Source: Splendidivirga corallicola (GTDB lineage: Bacteria; Bacteroidota; Bacteroidia; Cytophagales; Cyclobacteriaceae). From it: DNA of 64,000 bases. Positions 1-8,022 of the stretch are shown here, piece by piece (position 1 is the first letter of the stretch; each line of letters starts with the position of its first letter). The notes beneath the pieces were generated by a model. It was not told the DNA's origin. It worked only from the letters and a program-made list of their open reading frames with translations, and made no database searches. The DNA lies in assembly GCA_030442035.1 (NCBI GenBank), contig JAUJEA010000001.1, forward strand, positions 589,559 to 653,558, written 5' to 3'. Made by a program: the position numbers and the translations under genes.

Positions 1-518
1 ATCGTTTCAAACACTTTTAACATAGCCGCACTTTGCCCGATGATATCTTTGAATTTGGCATTGATGGTATCGTTGATCTGCTTATGTCTGGATTTCAATC
101 TATCAAGTGCTACTTTCGATTCTCTCAATTTCATAGCAGACATCACGGTGGCCAGCAGTTTTTCGTTTTCCCAGGGTTTCAATACAAAATCTGTAGCTCC
201 TTCTTTGATCGCACGCACCGCTGTATCAACCCCACCGTAAGCTGTGATAAGGACCACAACAGCCGAAGGATCTATGTCTAGAATTTTACTCAGCCATAGA
301 AAACCCTCATGACCGCTACTGACATCCTTTGTAAAATTCATGTCGAGCAGGATCACATCATATTGTTCATTTCTTAAAAGATTTGGAATGGCTTCAGGAT
401 CCTTCTCAATGTCAACCTGTCTGAAATGTCTTTTCAGGAATAATTTAGCTGCACGCAGTAGATCTTCATTGTCATCTACAACCAAAACCTTACCCTGTTT
501 CGTAGAATTGTTATGCAT
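1..518 (-). CDS. NtrC-family sigma-54-dependent response regulator (C-terminal part outside window)
   Basis: The reading frame starts at the ATG at 518-516 and runs off the left edge, so only the first 172 or so codons are visible. They form a receiver domain with the acidic pair at D15-D16, the phospho-acceptor at D59 (ILLDMNF) and the conserved Lys at K114 (VLKPW). A linker helix follows, then DIIGQSAAM, which is the usual entry into a sigma-54 activating AAA+ domain. The family binds upstream enhancers and drives sigma-54 RNA polymerase. The gene is divergent from the adaptor/ATPase/permease operon, which has a sigma-54-like promoter, so that operon is its likely target. Its sensor kinase is presumably left of the window. 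The AAA+ and HTH parts cannot be seen. Confidence 0.9.
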   Translation of the reverse strand, partial: MHNNSTKQGKVLVVDDNEDLLRAAKLFLKRHFRQVDIEKDPEAIPNLLRNEQYDVILLDMNFTKDVSSGHEGFLWLSKILDIDPSAVVVLITAYGGVDTAVRAIKEGATDFVLKPWENEKLLATVMSAMKLRESKVALDRLKSRHKQINDTINAKFKDIIGQSAAMLKVFET

Positions 519-716
519 ATATGCTCTTTATGGTGTTTTTTGCCCTGTGACAAAGATCATACCGCTCATTTTTCAGCAACAGGTCAACATCCTCAAAAAC
601 ACCTTTATACATCACTGACACACACTCAAGCTACTATATTAAAGTATAGTTACAATATTTTGAAATCATCAACTAATTTATTTATCAGTGGAAAATAAGG
701 AATTTGAGCGGTTCAA

Positions 717-752
717 CGTCCGCCAGCGAACATTATCGTCCAGAATCGTTCA
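717..752 (+). promoter_or_regulatory. possible enhancer site: direct repeat with 20-bp period
   Basis: Two imperfect 16-bp repeats, both beginning CGTCC (717 and 737), match at about 10 of 16 positions. They are exactly 20 bp apart, about two helical turns. They lie 55-90 bp upstream of the sigma-54-like promoter, a reasonable place for an NtrC-type activator to bind. This is inference from position and periodicity only. Confidence 0.25.
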
Positions 753-804
753 AGTGAAAGCCTGAAAAGATGCGAAAAAGGCGGTTTTCTTACTTTATAT
801 TCAA

Positions 805-822
805 TTGGCACGCTTGTTGGCA
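805..822 (+). promoter_or_regulatory. sigma-54 (RpoN) type promoter of the efflux operon
   Basis: The sequence TTGGCACGCTTGTTGGCA matches the -24/-12 consensus TTGGCACG-N4-TTGC except for a G where the -12 C should be (a GC follows one base later). The -24 GG is at 807-808 and the -12 element at 819-821, giving a predicted transcription start near 832-834 and a leader of about 50 bases before the ATG at 887. The rest of 519-886 holds no gene I can recognise. The divergent NtrC-type regulator supports the call. Confidence 0.65.
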
Positions 823-886
823 ACAAACCAATGACTTACGAAAGAAAAGCTTATAAAACACAACTACCAATTTAATTTTTACAATT

Positions 887-2149
887 ATGGGAATGGATAG
901 AGTAATCAAGAAAAAGAAGTGGACCACGAAGAGAATCCTGGGTCTTTCCGGCGGTACGGTTCTTCTTTCTTTTATTGTTTATAGTCTCATTTTCGCCGAC
1001 AACCGCTCCAAGTTAAATGTCGATGCCAATAAGATCACGATCTCGACAATATCAGAAGGTGATTTTCAGGAATGGATACCAGAGACAGGCACCGTTCAAC
1101 CAATTCAAACATTCTACCTTGATGCTATCGAAGGTGGGATAATCCAGGAACTTAACACCGAAACTGGCTCAATGGTAAAAAAAGGTGATCCTCTTGTTAC
1201 CTTAACCAACTCCAACTTACAGTTAGATGTATTAAATAGAGAAGCACAGCTTTACGAACAAATCAACAACTTAAGAACCTCAAGGTTATTACTCGATCAA
1301 AACACGCAAAATTTAGAAGCGCAGCTTGCAGAGATTAATTATCAGCTTGAACTATTAGGTCCCCAGTATAAAAGGCAAAAAATTCTACTTAAGGAAAAAG
1401 CAATCTCTCAGCAAGAATTTGAAGCTATCGAGGAGCAATACGAATATAATGTTCGGAGAAAAGAGATTACCTATGAGTCATACAAAAGAGACTCTGTTTT
1501 GAAAAGAATTCAAATCAGACAATTGAATGATTCCGAGACCAGAATGTGGAAAAGTTTGGAAGCGGTTGGTAATATTCTTGGCAATTTGATTGTAAAGGCT
1601 CCAAGGGATGGTCAGTTCGCTTCACCTCAACTCGAAATAGGTCAGTCTATCGGCACTGGAGAAAGACTTGGCCAAATTGATATTATTGATGATTTCAAAT
1701 TGAGAGTAGCTATTGACGAACTATACTTGCCCAGGATAGCTGTCGGGCAAATCGCCACCTATGAAACACAGGCAAGAGAAAAATTCAGATTAGAGGTAAC
1801 CAAAGTTTATCCTACCATTACACAAGGTAATTTTGAAGTGGATATGGAGTTTGATGGAGGTGCCCCTAAAGGTATTAAAAGAGGGCAATCGCTTAGAATT
1901 CGCATTGAACTCGGAAATCCCGGTCAGGCTATCCTGCTTCCAAGTGGCGGCTTCTTCCAATCAACCGGTGGAAACTGGATATTCGTTTTGGATGAATCAG
2001 AGGGTAAAGCGGTGAAACAGTCCATTCGGGTTGGCAGGAAAAACTCTGAGAATTACGAGGTTTTAGAAGGTCTTAACCCTGGTGATAAGGTAATCACTTC
2101 CAGCTATGACAACTTTGGAGATAACGAAGTACTTTTATTAAATTACTAG
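887..2149 (+). CDS. HlyD/MacA-type periplasmic adaptor (membrane-fusion protein)
   Basis: A 420-residue protein with a basic N-terminus, one membrane helix (about residues 17-37), a lipoyl-like half-motif near 85-110, a long coiled-coil hairpin (about 110-215), the second lipoyl half (LIVKAPRDGQFASP) and C-terminal beta-barrel and membrane-proximal domains ending in EGLNPGDKVITS. This is the layout of MacA-like adaptors that link an inner-membrane ABC unit to an outer-membrane channel. It is the first gene after the sigma-54-like promoter and lies 36 bp before the ATPase gene. No outer-membrane TolC-type gene is seen in the window. The start at 887 has no clear Shine-Dalgarno site; a second ATG at 893 is possible. 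Confidence 0.9.
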   Translation: MGMDRVIKKKKWTTKRILGLSGGTVLLSFIVYSLIFADNRSKLNVDANKITISTISEGDFQEWIPETGTVQPIQTFYLDAIEGGIIQELNTETGSMVKKGDPLVTLTNSNLQLDVLNREAQLYEQINNLRTSRLLLDQNTQNLEAQLAEINYQLELLGPQYKRQKILLKEKAISQQEFEAIEEQYEYNVRRKEITYESYKRDSVLKRIQIRQLNDSETRMWKSLEAVGNILGNLIVKAPRDGQFASPQLEIGQSIGTGERLGQIDIIDDFKLRVAIDELYLPRIAVGQIATYETQAREKFRLEVTKVYPTITQGNFEVDMEFDGGAPKGIKRGQSLRIRIELGNPGQAILLPSGGFFQSTGGNWIFVLDESEGKAVKQSIRVGRKNSENYEVLEGLNPGDKVITSSYDNFGDNEVLLLNY

Positions 2150-2185
2150 AAACTTAAATATTATATTAACTAACAAGAATATATT

Positions 2186-2875
2186 ATGATCAAAGCAGCG
2201 AACCTATCAAAAGTTTATACCACAGACGAGGTAGAAACTACTGCCCTGGATTCCGTAAATATTGAAATCAAAGGAGGTGAATTTGTAGCCATTATGGGTC
2301 CTTCAGGTTGCGGTAAATCAACTTTATTGAACATTATGGGATTACTTGACAACCCTTCAGGCGGTGAATACCACTTCCTGGAACATGAGGTTTCGAAGTA
2401 TTCCGAACGCCAAAGAGCTAGTTTAAGAAAAGGATCAATAGGCTTTATTTTCCAGAGCTTCAACCTCATTGATGAGTTAACTGTATTTGAAAATGTCGAG
2501 CTTCCTTTGCTTTATCTAAAAGTAAACTCTTCAGAAAGAAAGAAAAGAGTTGATAAAGTTTTGGAAAACATGAACATCATGCATAGAAGAAATCACTTTC
2601 CTCAACAACTTTCAGGTGGTCAGCAACAAAGGGTCGCGATTGCAAGGGCTGTAGTAGCCGAACCTAAGTTAATCCTTGCCGATGAGCCTACTGGTAATCT
2701 TGATTCTGCCAATGGAGAAGAAGTTATGAAGCTTCTTACTGAGTTGAATCAGGCTGGAACAACGGTTGTGATGGTAACACACTCTCCTTACGATGCCAAG
2801 TATGCTCACCGAATTATCAATTTATTTGATGGTCAGGTTGTAACTGAGAACATTAATGAAGAGTTCCATATATAA
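2186..2875 (+). CDS. MacB/LolD-type ABC transporter ATPase
   Basis: A stand-alone 229-residue nucleotide-binding subunit. Walker A is GPSGCGKS (about 38-45), the Q-loop is FQSFNL, the signature is LSGGQQQR, and Walker B with D-loop is LILADEPTGNLD, followed by the switch His in VMVTHS. Length and motifs match the MacB/LolD/FtsE group, which powers mechanotransmission permeases rather than ordinary importers. It is the only ATPase near four permease genes, so it probably serves several of them. It lies in the operon between the adaptor and the first permease. Confidence 0.95.
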   Translation: MIKAANLSKVYTTDEVETTALDSVNIEIKGGEFVAIMGPSGCGKSTLLNIMGLLDNPSGGEYHFLEHEVSKYSERQRASLRKGSIGFIFQSFNLIDELTVFENVELPLLYLKVNSSERKKRVDKVLENMNIMHRRNHFPQQLSGGQQQRVAIARAVVAEPKLILADEPTGNLDSANGEEVMKLLTELNQAGTTVVMVTHSPYDAKYAHRIINLFDGQVVTENINEEFHI

Positions 2876-3025
2876 TTTACAGAGATAATTTATTACTTAC
2901 TCCACTACCGGTATTTGGATAACCATTTCAGATACCGGTTTTTATTCTCCAAAATCCTCCAAACCAGCCTCGGCAAGTGATTTGTATTTCACAATACACC
3001 TTGACAAATACGAAACCTTACCAAC

Positions 3026-5467
3026 ATGTTTAGAAACTTTCTAAAGACTGCCATTCGAAATTTGGCCAAACACAAATTTTATTCATTTATCAATATTACA
3101 GGGTTGGCTATTGGTATTGCTTGTTGTATGATCATTGTCATCTTTGTTCAACATGAACTGAGCTATGACAAACATCATAAAAAGGCCGATAGGATTTACA
3201 GAGTGGCCAGTGATATCGAATTTGGCGGGAATCACTTCCGCCTTGCCGTGGCCCCTGCTCCCATGGCTGAAGCATTGAAAAATGATTTCCCCGAAGTTGA
3301 AGAGGTGGTAAGATTCAGGTCAAGAGGCACTTATCTGGTAAAAAGAACAGAAGAGAACTTTAAAGAAAACAACGTCATTTTCGCCGATGCTTCCGTTTTT
3401 GATGTCTTTACCCTTCCTATGCTTTATGGGGAACCCTCTTCTGCCCTTGTTGAACCAAATACCGTTGTCATCACCAAAAGCATGGCAAAGAAATACTTTG
3501 ATAAGGAAGATGTTGTTGGAGAAACACTCATATTCGATGATGAACTGGAGTGTAAGATCACGGGCGTCATTGAAGATATGCCATCAAATGGCCATTTCCA
3601 CTTCAATTTTCTGTTGTCAATGGAAAATCTGGATGAAAGTAAAAATCAAATTTGGCTCAGCAACAACTTTCAAACCTATGTAACGCTAAATGAGGGAACG
3701 ACTCCCAAGCAACTAGAGGAAAAATTTCCATTGATGATCGAGAAGTATGTTGGACCACAAGCCAAGAATGTTCTCGATATTGATTTCGAACAATTTCTGG
3801 AAGCTGGCAACAGTTTATATTATTATTTGCAGCCTCTTACCGATATTCATTTGCATTCTGATCTAACTGCTGAACTTGAAGCGAATGGTAGCATTATTTA
3901 CGTATACATATTTTCTTCTATTGCATTTTTCATTTTAGTTATAGCCTGCATCAATTTCATGAACCTGTCTACGGCAAGATCTGCTAACAGGGCAAAAGAA
4001 GTAGGGGTCAGAAAGGCCATGGGTTCATATAAAAGTCAACTGGTTCGTCAATTCTTAACCGAATCGATGGTCATGAGTGTTTTGGCTTTATTACTGGCAA
4101 TCGTTCTTGTTGAGTTTGCCCTACCCTTCTTCAATGACATTGCAGGCAGAGAATTAAAGAGTGATTATTTTGAAACAGGGACCATCACTGTAACCGTCAT
4201 TTTTATCACCTTGTTCGTTGGCCTGATCTCCGGAGCTTATCCCGCTTTTTTCTTGTCAGCATTTAACCCTGCAAATGTTTTGAAAGGCAGGCTACAATCC
4301 GGTATAAAAAGTGGTACACTTCGTAGTGTATTGGTTGTATTCCAATTTTCTATTTCCATTATTTTGATCATTGGCACGGTGGTTATATTCAATCAATTGA
4401 ATTATATCCAGGGGAAAAAGCTTGGCTTCAATAAAGAACAAGTTCTGGTCGTTCATGATGCCTATGCGCTTGGGGATCAATTAAATTCCTTCAAAAATGA
4501 AATAGAAAACCATCATGAAATCTTATCCAGTACCGTTTCCGGCTTTCTGCCGGTAGCCAATACAAACAGAAGTGACATGAGCTTTTGGCCGGAAGGAGCC
4601 ATGAATGAGGACAATTCTGTTTCCATGCAAACCTGGAATGTGGATCACGATTATATCCAAACATTGGGGATGGAGATTGTTCTGGGAAGAAATTTTTCCG
4701 AAGATATTCTATCGGATTCAAATGCCGTGATCATCAATGAAACGGCTGCTAAAAACCTTGGTTATGAAAATCCCTTGAACCACACCATACAAAGTCCTAA
4801 TGTTTTAGAAGATGGCAACCCAGATCCCAACAATAAACATGTTTATAAGATTATCGGTGTTGTGAAAAATTTTCATTTTGAATCTCTCAGAGATAACATC
4901 GGAGCACTTGGATTCTTCCTAAAAAGAAGCAGGAGTTTTATATCCGTGAGGTTCGAAACTGAGGATGTAGGTACCACATTAAAAACCATAGAAGCAAAAT
5001 GGAAAGAGATTGCTCCGGGACAACCGTTTAGTTATTCCTTCCTGGACCAGCGATTCAATCAGATCTATGAATCCGAAAATAGGTTAGGAAAGATTTTTAC
5101 GATTTTTGCCTCCCTTGCCATTTTCATCGCTTGCCTTGGTTTGTTCGGTCTGGCATCATTTACCTCAGAACAAAGAACAAAAGAGATCGGAATAAGAAAA
5201 GTATTGGGTGCAACAGTTTGGGATGTGATCCTCCTACTTTCAAAAGAGTTTAGCAAATTGGTACTTATTGCTTTTGCCCTGGCATTGCCTGCGGCCTATT
5301 TTCTTAAAAATTGGTTGTTACAGGACTATGCATTTAAAACAAATATTGGAATAGGTACCTTTATTTTCGTTGGTATGTTTTCCTTCCTTATGGCCTGGTT
5401 GACCATGAGCTATCAATCAATTAAAGCGGCCAGAATAAATCCTACCGAATCTTTGAAATACGAATAA
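3026..5467 (+). CDS. MacB/FtsX-type ABC permease, paralogue 1 of 4
   Basis: An 813-residue protein with a duplicated architecture. It has a membrane helix at about 20-41, a large periplasmic MacB_PCD-like domain, and three helices at about 289-415 forming the first FtsX unit. A second helix (about 431-455) and second periplasmic domain follow, then a final FtsX unit. The last unit carries the family hallmark EQRTKEIGIRKVLGA and the C-terminal NPTESLKYE. It is twice the size of E. coli-type MacB permease halves and has no fused ATPase. It follows the ATPase gene after 150 bp, where no terminator is obvious. Substrate unknown; lipid, peptide or antibiotic efflux is typical of the family. Confidence 0.92.
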   Translation: MFRNFLKTAIRNLAKHKFYSFINITGLAIGIACCMIIVIFVQHELSYDKHHKKADRIYRVASDIEFGGNHFRLAVAPAPMAEALKNDFPEVEEVVRFRSRGTYLVKRTEENFKENNVIFADASVFDVFTLPMLYGEPSSALVEPNTVVITKSMAKKYFDKEDVVGETLIFDDELECKITGVIEDMPSNGHFHFNFLLSMENLDESKNQIWLSNNFQTYVTLNEGTTPKQLEEKFPLMIEKYVGPQAKNVLDIDFEQFLEAGNSLYYYLQPLTDIHLHSDLTAELEANGSIIYVYIFSSIAFFILVIACINFMNLSTARSANRAKEVGVRKAMGSYKSQLVRQFLTESMVMSVLALLLAIVLVEFALPFFNDIAGRELKSDYFETGTITVTVIFITLFVGLISGAYPAFFLSAFNPANVLKGRLQSGIKSGTLRSVLVVFQFSISIILIIGTVVIFNQLNYIQGKKLGFNKEQVLVVHDAYALGDQLNSFKNEIENHHEILSSTVSGFLPVANTNRSDMSFWPEGAMNEDNSVSMQTWNVDHDYIQTLGMEIVLGRNFSEDILSDSNAVIINETAAKNLGYENPLNHTIQSPNVLEDGNPDPNNKHVYKIIGVVKNFHFESLRDNIGALGFFLKRSRSFISVRFETEDVGTTLKTIEAKWKEIAPGQPFSYSFLDQRFNQIYESENRLGKIFTIFASLAIFIACLGLFGLASFTSEQRTKEIGIRKVLGATVWDVILLLSKEFSKLVLIAFALALPAAYFLKNWLLQDYAFKTNIGIGTFIFVGMFSFLMAWLTMSYQSIKAARINPTESLKYE

Positions 5468-5483
5468 AATTAGAGACGCTCAT

Positions 5484-7895
5484 ATGATCAGGAATTATTT
5501 TAAAACTGCCATAAGAAATTTCCAAAGGAACATCGGCTATACCATGCTTAACATTTCAGGGCTGGCAATTGGGATGGCTGCCTGTTTGGTCATTCTCCTG
5601 TATGTTGAGAATGAATTCAGTTATGATAATTTTCATGAAAATGGTGCTCAAATCCACAGAGTAGAGTTTGACGCTTATCAGAATGGTAGTCTACAATTCA
5701 AATGCGCCACAGCTTTTCCGGCAGTTGGACCTAACATGAAGGCTGATTTCCCTGAGGTCGAGGATTATTGCAGACTATTTCTGCGGTATGGAGGCGGTGT
5801 GGTAAGATATGGTGAACGGAGTTTTAAAGAAGAAAATCTTTTCCAGGCCGATCAATCATTCTTTGATCTTTTTTCTTACGAACTAATAAGAGGTGATAGA
5901 AATACTGTCTTGAAGGAGCCGAACACAGCAGTGATCGCTGAAGGTGTTGTTAAAAAGTATTTTGGAGAGGAAGATCCGGTAGGAAAAAGGATCAAGTTTG
6001 GTAATGACGAAGATTATGAAATCACCGGGATCATCAAGTCACCGGAAAACTCACATCTGAAATTTAACTTTCTTTTGTCTTATCCAACACTCGTAAACCT
6101 TTGGGGGGAGCAATTTGATAATGCCTGGGGATGGTATGATTTCTATACCTACATTAAAGTAGTGCCAGGCTCATCAATTAGTGGACTTCAGGAAAAATTT
6201 CCGGAATTTATCAATAAATATAGTGAACGGGAAGATGCTCATGAGAGAACAAAGTTTGTGTTACAACCTCTGGAAGAAATTCATTTGCATTCCGATCTGA
6301 TCCAGGAAGCCAGAGTCAACGGAAACGCCTATACGGTATACTTCCTGACAACTATTGCCTTTTTTATTCTTATCATCGCCTGGGTTAATTATATCAATCT
6401 GTCAACTGCCAAGGCCATGGAAAGGGCCAAGGAAGTTGGTATCAGAAAATCGGTAGGAGCCTTCAAAAATCAATTAGTGAAGCAGTTCATTTTTGAATCG
6501 TTACTCCTGAATGTTCTGGCTATCATCCTGGCTTCTGTGATCATGCAATTGTCCATGCCCTTTTTCAATAACCTGGCCAATAAACAACTCACTACCGGTG
6601 CCATAGAAAATTTCTCATTTTGGGGATTGCTGATCATCGTTTTCATTGTGGGTGCCTTCCTATCAGGTTTATACCCTGCATTTGTTTTATCATCTTATAA
6701 ACCGGTTGAAGTAATTAAGGGCCAACTAGGGAAAGTAGGCGGTGGCTTGAATCTCCGAAAATTTTTAGTTATTGCGCAGTTTGCAGCTTCAGGTATTCTT
6801 ATCATAGGAACGATTGTGGTTTATCAACAGCTGAGCTTCATGAGGAACCAGGACCTTGGTTTCAAAATCAATGAGACCCTCGTTATCAATGCACCGAGCG
6901 TGATACCTAATGATACCATCTATAGAGAAAATCTTTTTACCTTCAAAAAAGAATTATTAAAACACACCCATATTCAAAACGTTGCCGCCTCTACTGAGAT
7001 ACCGGGCAATTTAATTTATTGGACGAATGGTGCCAGAAAATTAGGGAAAGAAGCTTCTCAATCAAGTATATTGTATCGTGTTGGTATAGACTACGATTAC
7101 ATCAACGGATATGATCATGAAGTCCTGGCCGGAAGAGCCTATTCAGAAGAATTCACAGGCGATACTGATAGCACCAGTGTGATCCTGAATGAAGCTGCGA
7201 TTGAAATGCTTGACCTCGGATCTCCTGAGAGCGCCATCCAGGAAAAAATAGTTACGGGGGGTGATACACTCACCGTCGTAGGAGTCATAAAAAATTATCA
7301 TCAGGAAGGTCTGAAAAAAGATTATACCCCTATTGCTTTTATTCTGCTTCCTAATGCAAGAAGCTATTTTTCCATCAAACTCAATACCACCGATCTTGGG
7401 CAAAGCATAGCTACCATTCAAGAACAGTACGGAAAATTCTTCCCGGAAAATCCATTCAATTATTTCTTCCTGGACACATTTTTCGACACACAGTATCAGT
7501 CAGAAGTTCGGTTCGGAAAGATCTTCACAGTGTTCTCCGGGTTGGCCATTTTTGTAGCCTCACTTGGATTATTTGGTTTGTCTTTTTTCACAGCAGGTCA
7601 GAGAACAAAAGAAATCGGTATAAGAAAATCTCTTGGTTCTTCTGTAAGCAATATTTTCATGCTTCTTTCCATAGATTTTATTAAGCTCGTATTCTGGGGC
7701 AATGTCATTGCCTGGCCATTGGCCTGGTATATTATGGGAGAATGGTTATCTGGTTTTGCATTTCAGATAAACCTTGGACTTAGTGTCTTTCTGGTCGCCA
7801 CGATCGTAACATTGTTCATTGCGCTTTTAACAGTTAGTTATCAATCCATTAAAGCTGCCATGAGTAATCCGGTCGAGGCATTGAAATATGAATAG
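5484..7895 (+). CDS. MacB/FtsX-type ABC permease, paralogue 2 of 4
   Basis: An 803-residue paralogue of the preceding permease, starting 16 bp after its stop. It has the same order of N-terminal helix, periplasmic domain, FtsX unit, helix, periplasmic domain and FtsX unit. Conserved marks are AIRNFQRNIGYTMLNISGLA at the N-terminus, KEVGIRKSVGA in the first FtsX unit, QRTKEIGIRKSLGS in the second and ALKYE at the end. The periplasmic domains differ much more than the membrane parts, which suggests different partners or substrates with a common coupling mechanism. Translation is probably coupled to paralogue 1. Confidence 0.92.
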   Translation: MIRNYFKTAIRNFQRNIGYTMLNISGLAIGMAACLVILLYVENEFSYDNFHENGAQIHRVEFDAYQNGSLQFKCATAFPAVGPNMKADFPEVEDYCRLFLRYGGGVVRYGERSFKEENLFQADQSFFDLFSYELIRGDRNTVLKEPNTAVIAEGVVKKYFGEEDPVGKRIKFGNDEDYEITGIIKSPENSHLKFNFLLSYPTLVNLWGEQFDNAWGWYDFYTYIKVVPGSSISGLQEKFPEFINKYSEREDAHERTKFVLQPLEEIHLHSDLIQEARVNGNAYTVYFLTTIAFFILIIAWVNYINLSTAKAMERAKEVGIRKSVGAFKNQLVKQFIFESLLLNVLAIILASVIMQLSMPFFNNLANKQLTTGAIENFSFWGLLIIVFIVGAFLSGLYPAFVLSSYKPVEVIKGQLGKVGGGLNLRKFLVIAQFAASGILIIGTIVVYQQLSFMRNQDLGFKINETLVINAPSVIPNDTIYRENLFTFKKELLKHTHIQNVAASTEIPGNLIYWTNGARKLGKEASQSSILYRVGIDYDYINGYDHEVLAGRAYSEEFTGDTDSTSVILNEAAIEMLDLGSPESAIQEKIVTGGDTLTVVGVIKNYHQEGLKKDYTPIAFILLPNARSYFSIKLNTTDLGQSIATIQEQYGKFFPENPFNYFFLDTFFDTQYQSEVRFGKIFTVFSGLAIFVASLGLFGLSFFTAGQRTKEIGIRKSLGSSVSNIFMLLSIDFIKLVFWGNVIAWPLAWYIMGEWLSGFAFQINLGLSVFLVATIVTLFIALLTVSYQSIKAAMSNPVEALKYE

Positions 7896-8022
7896 CTATC
7901 AAAAGTTTTGTTATGCAGGAATAAGGTGTGTCAGATAATACAAGCTTAGGTAACATAGCTTTTATAGATTGTGAAATACAAATAAGCTTTAACGACAGAA
8001 TGTTCAAATAGAAAATCGACCC

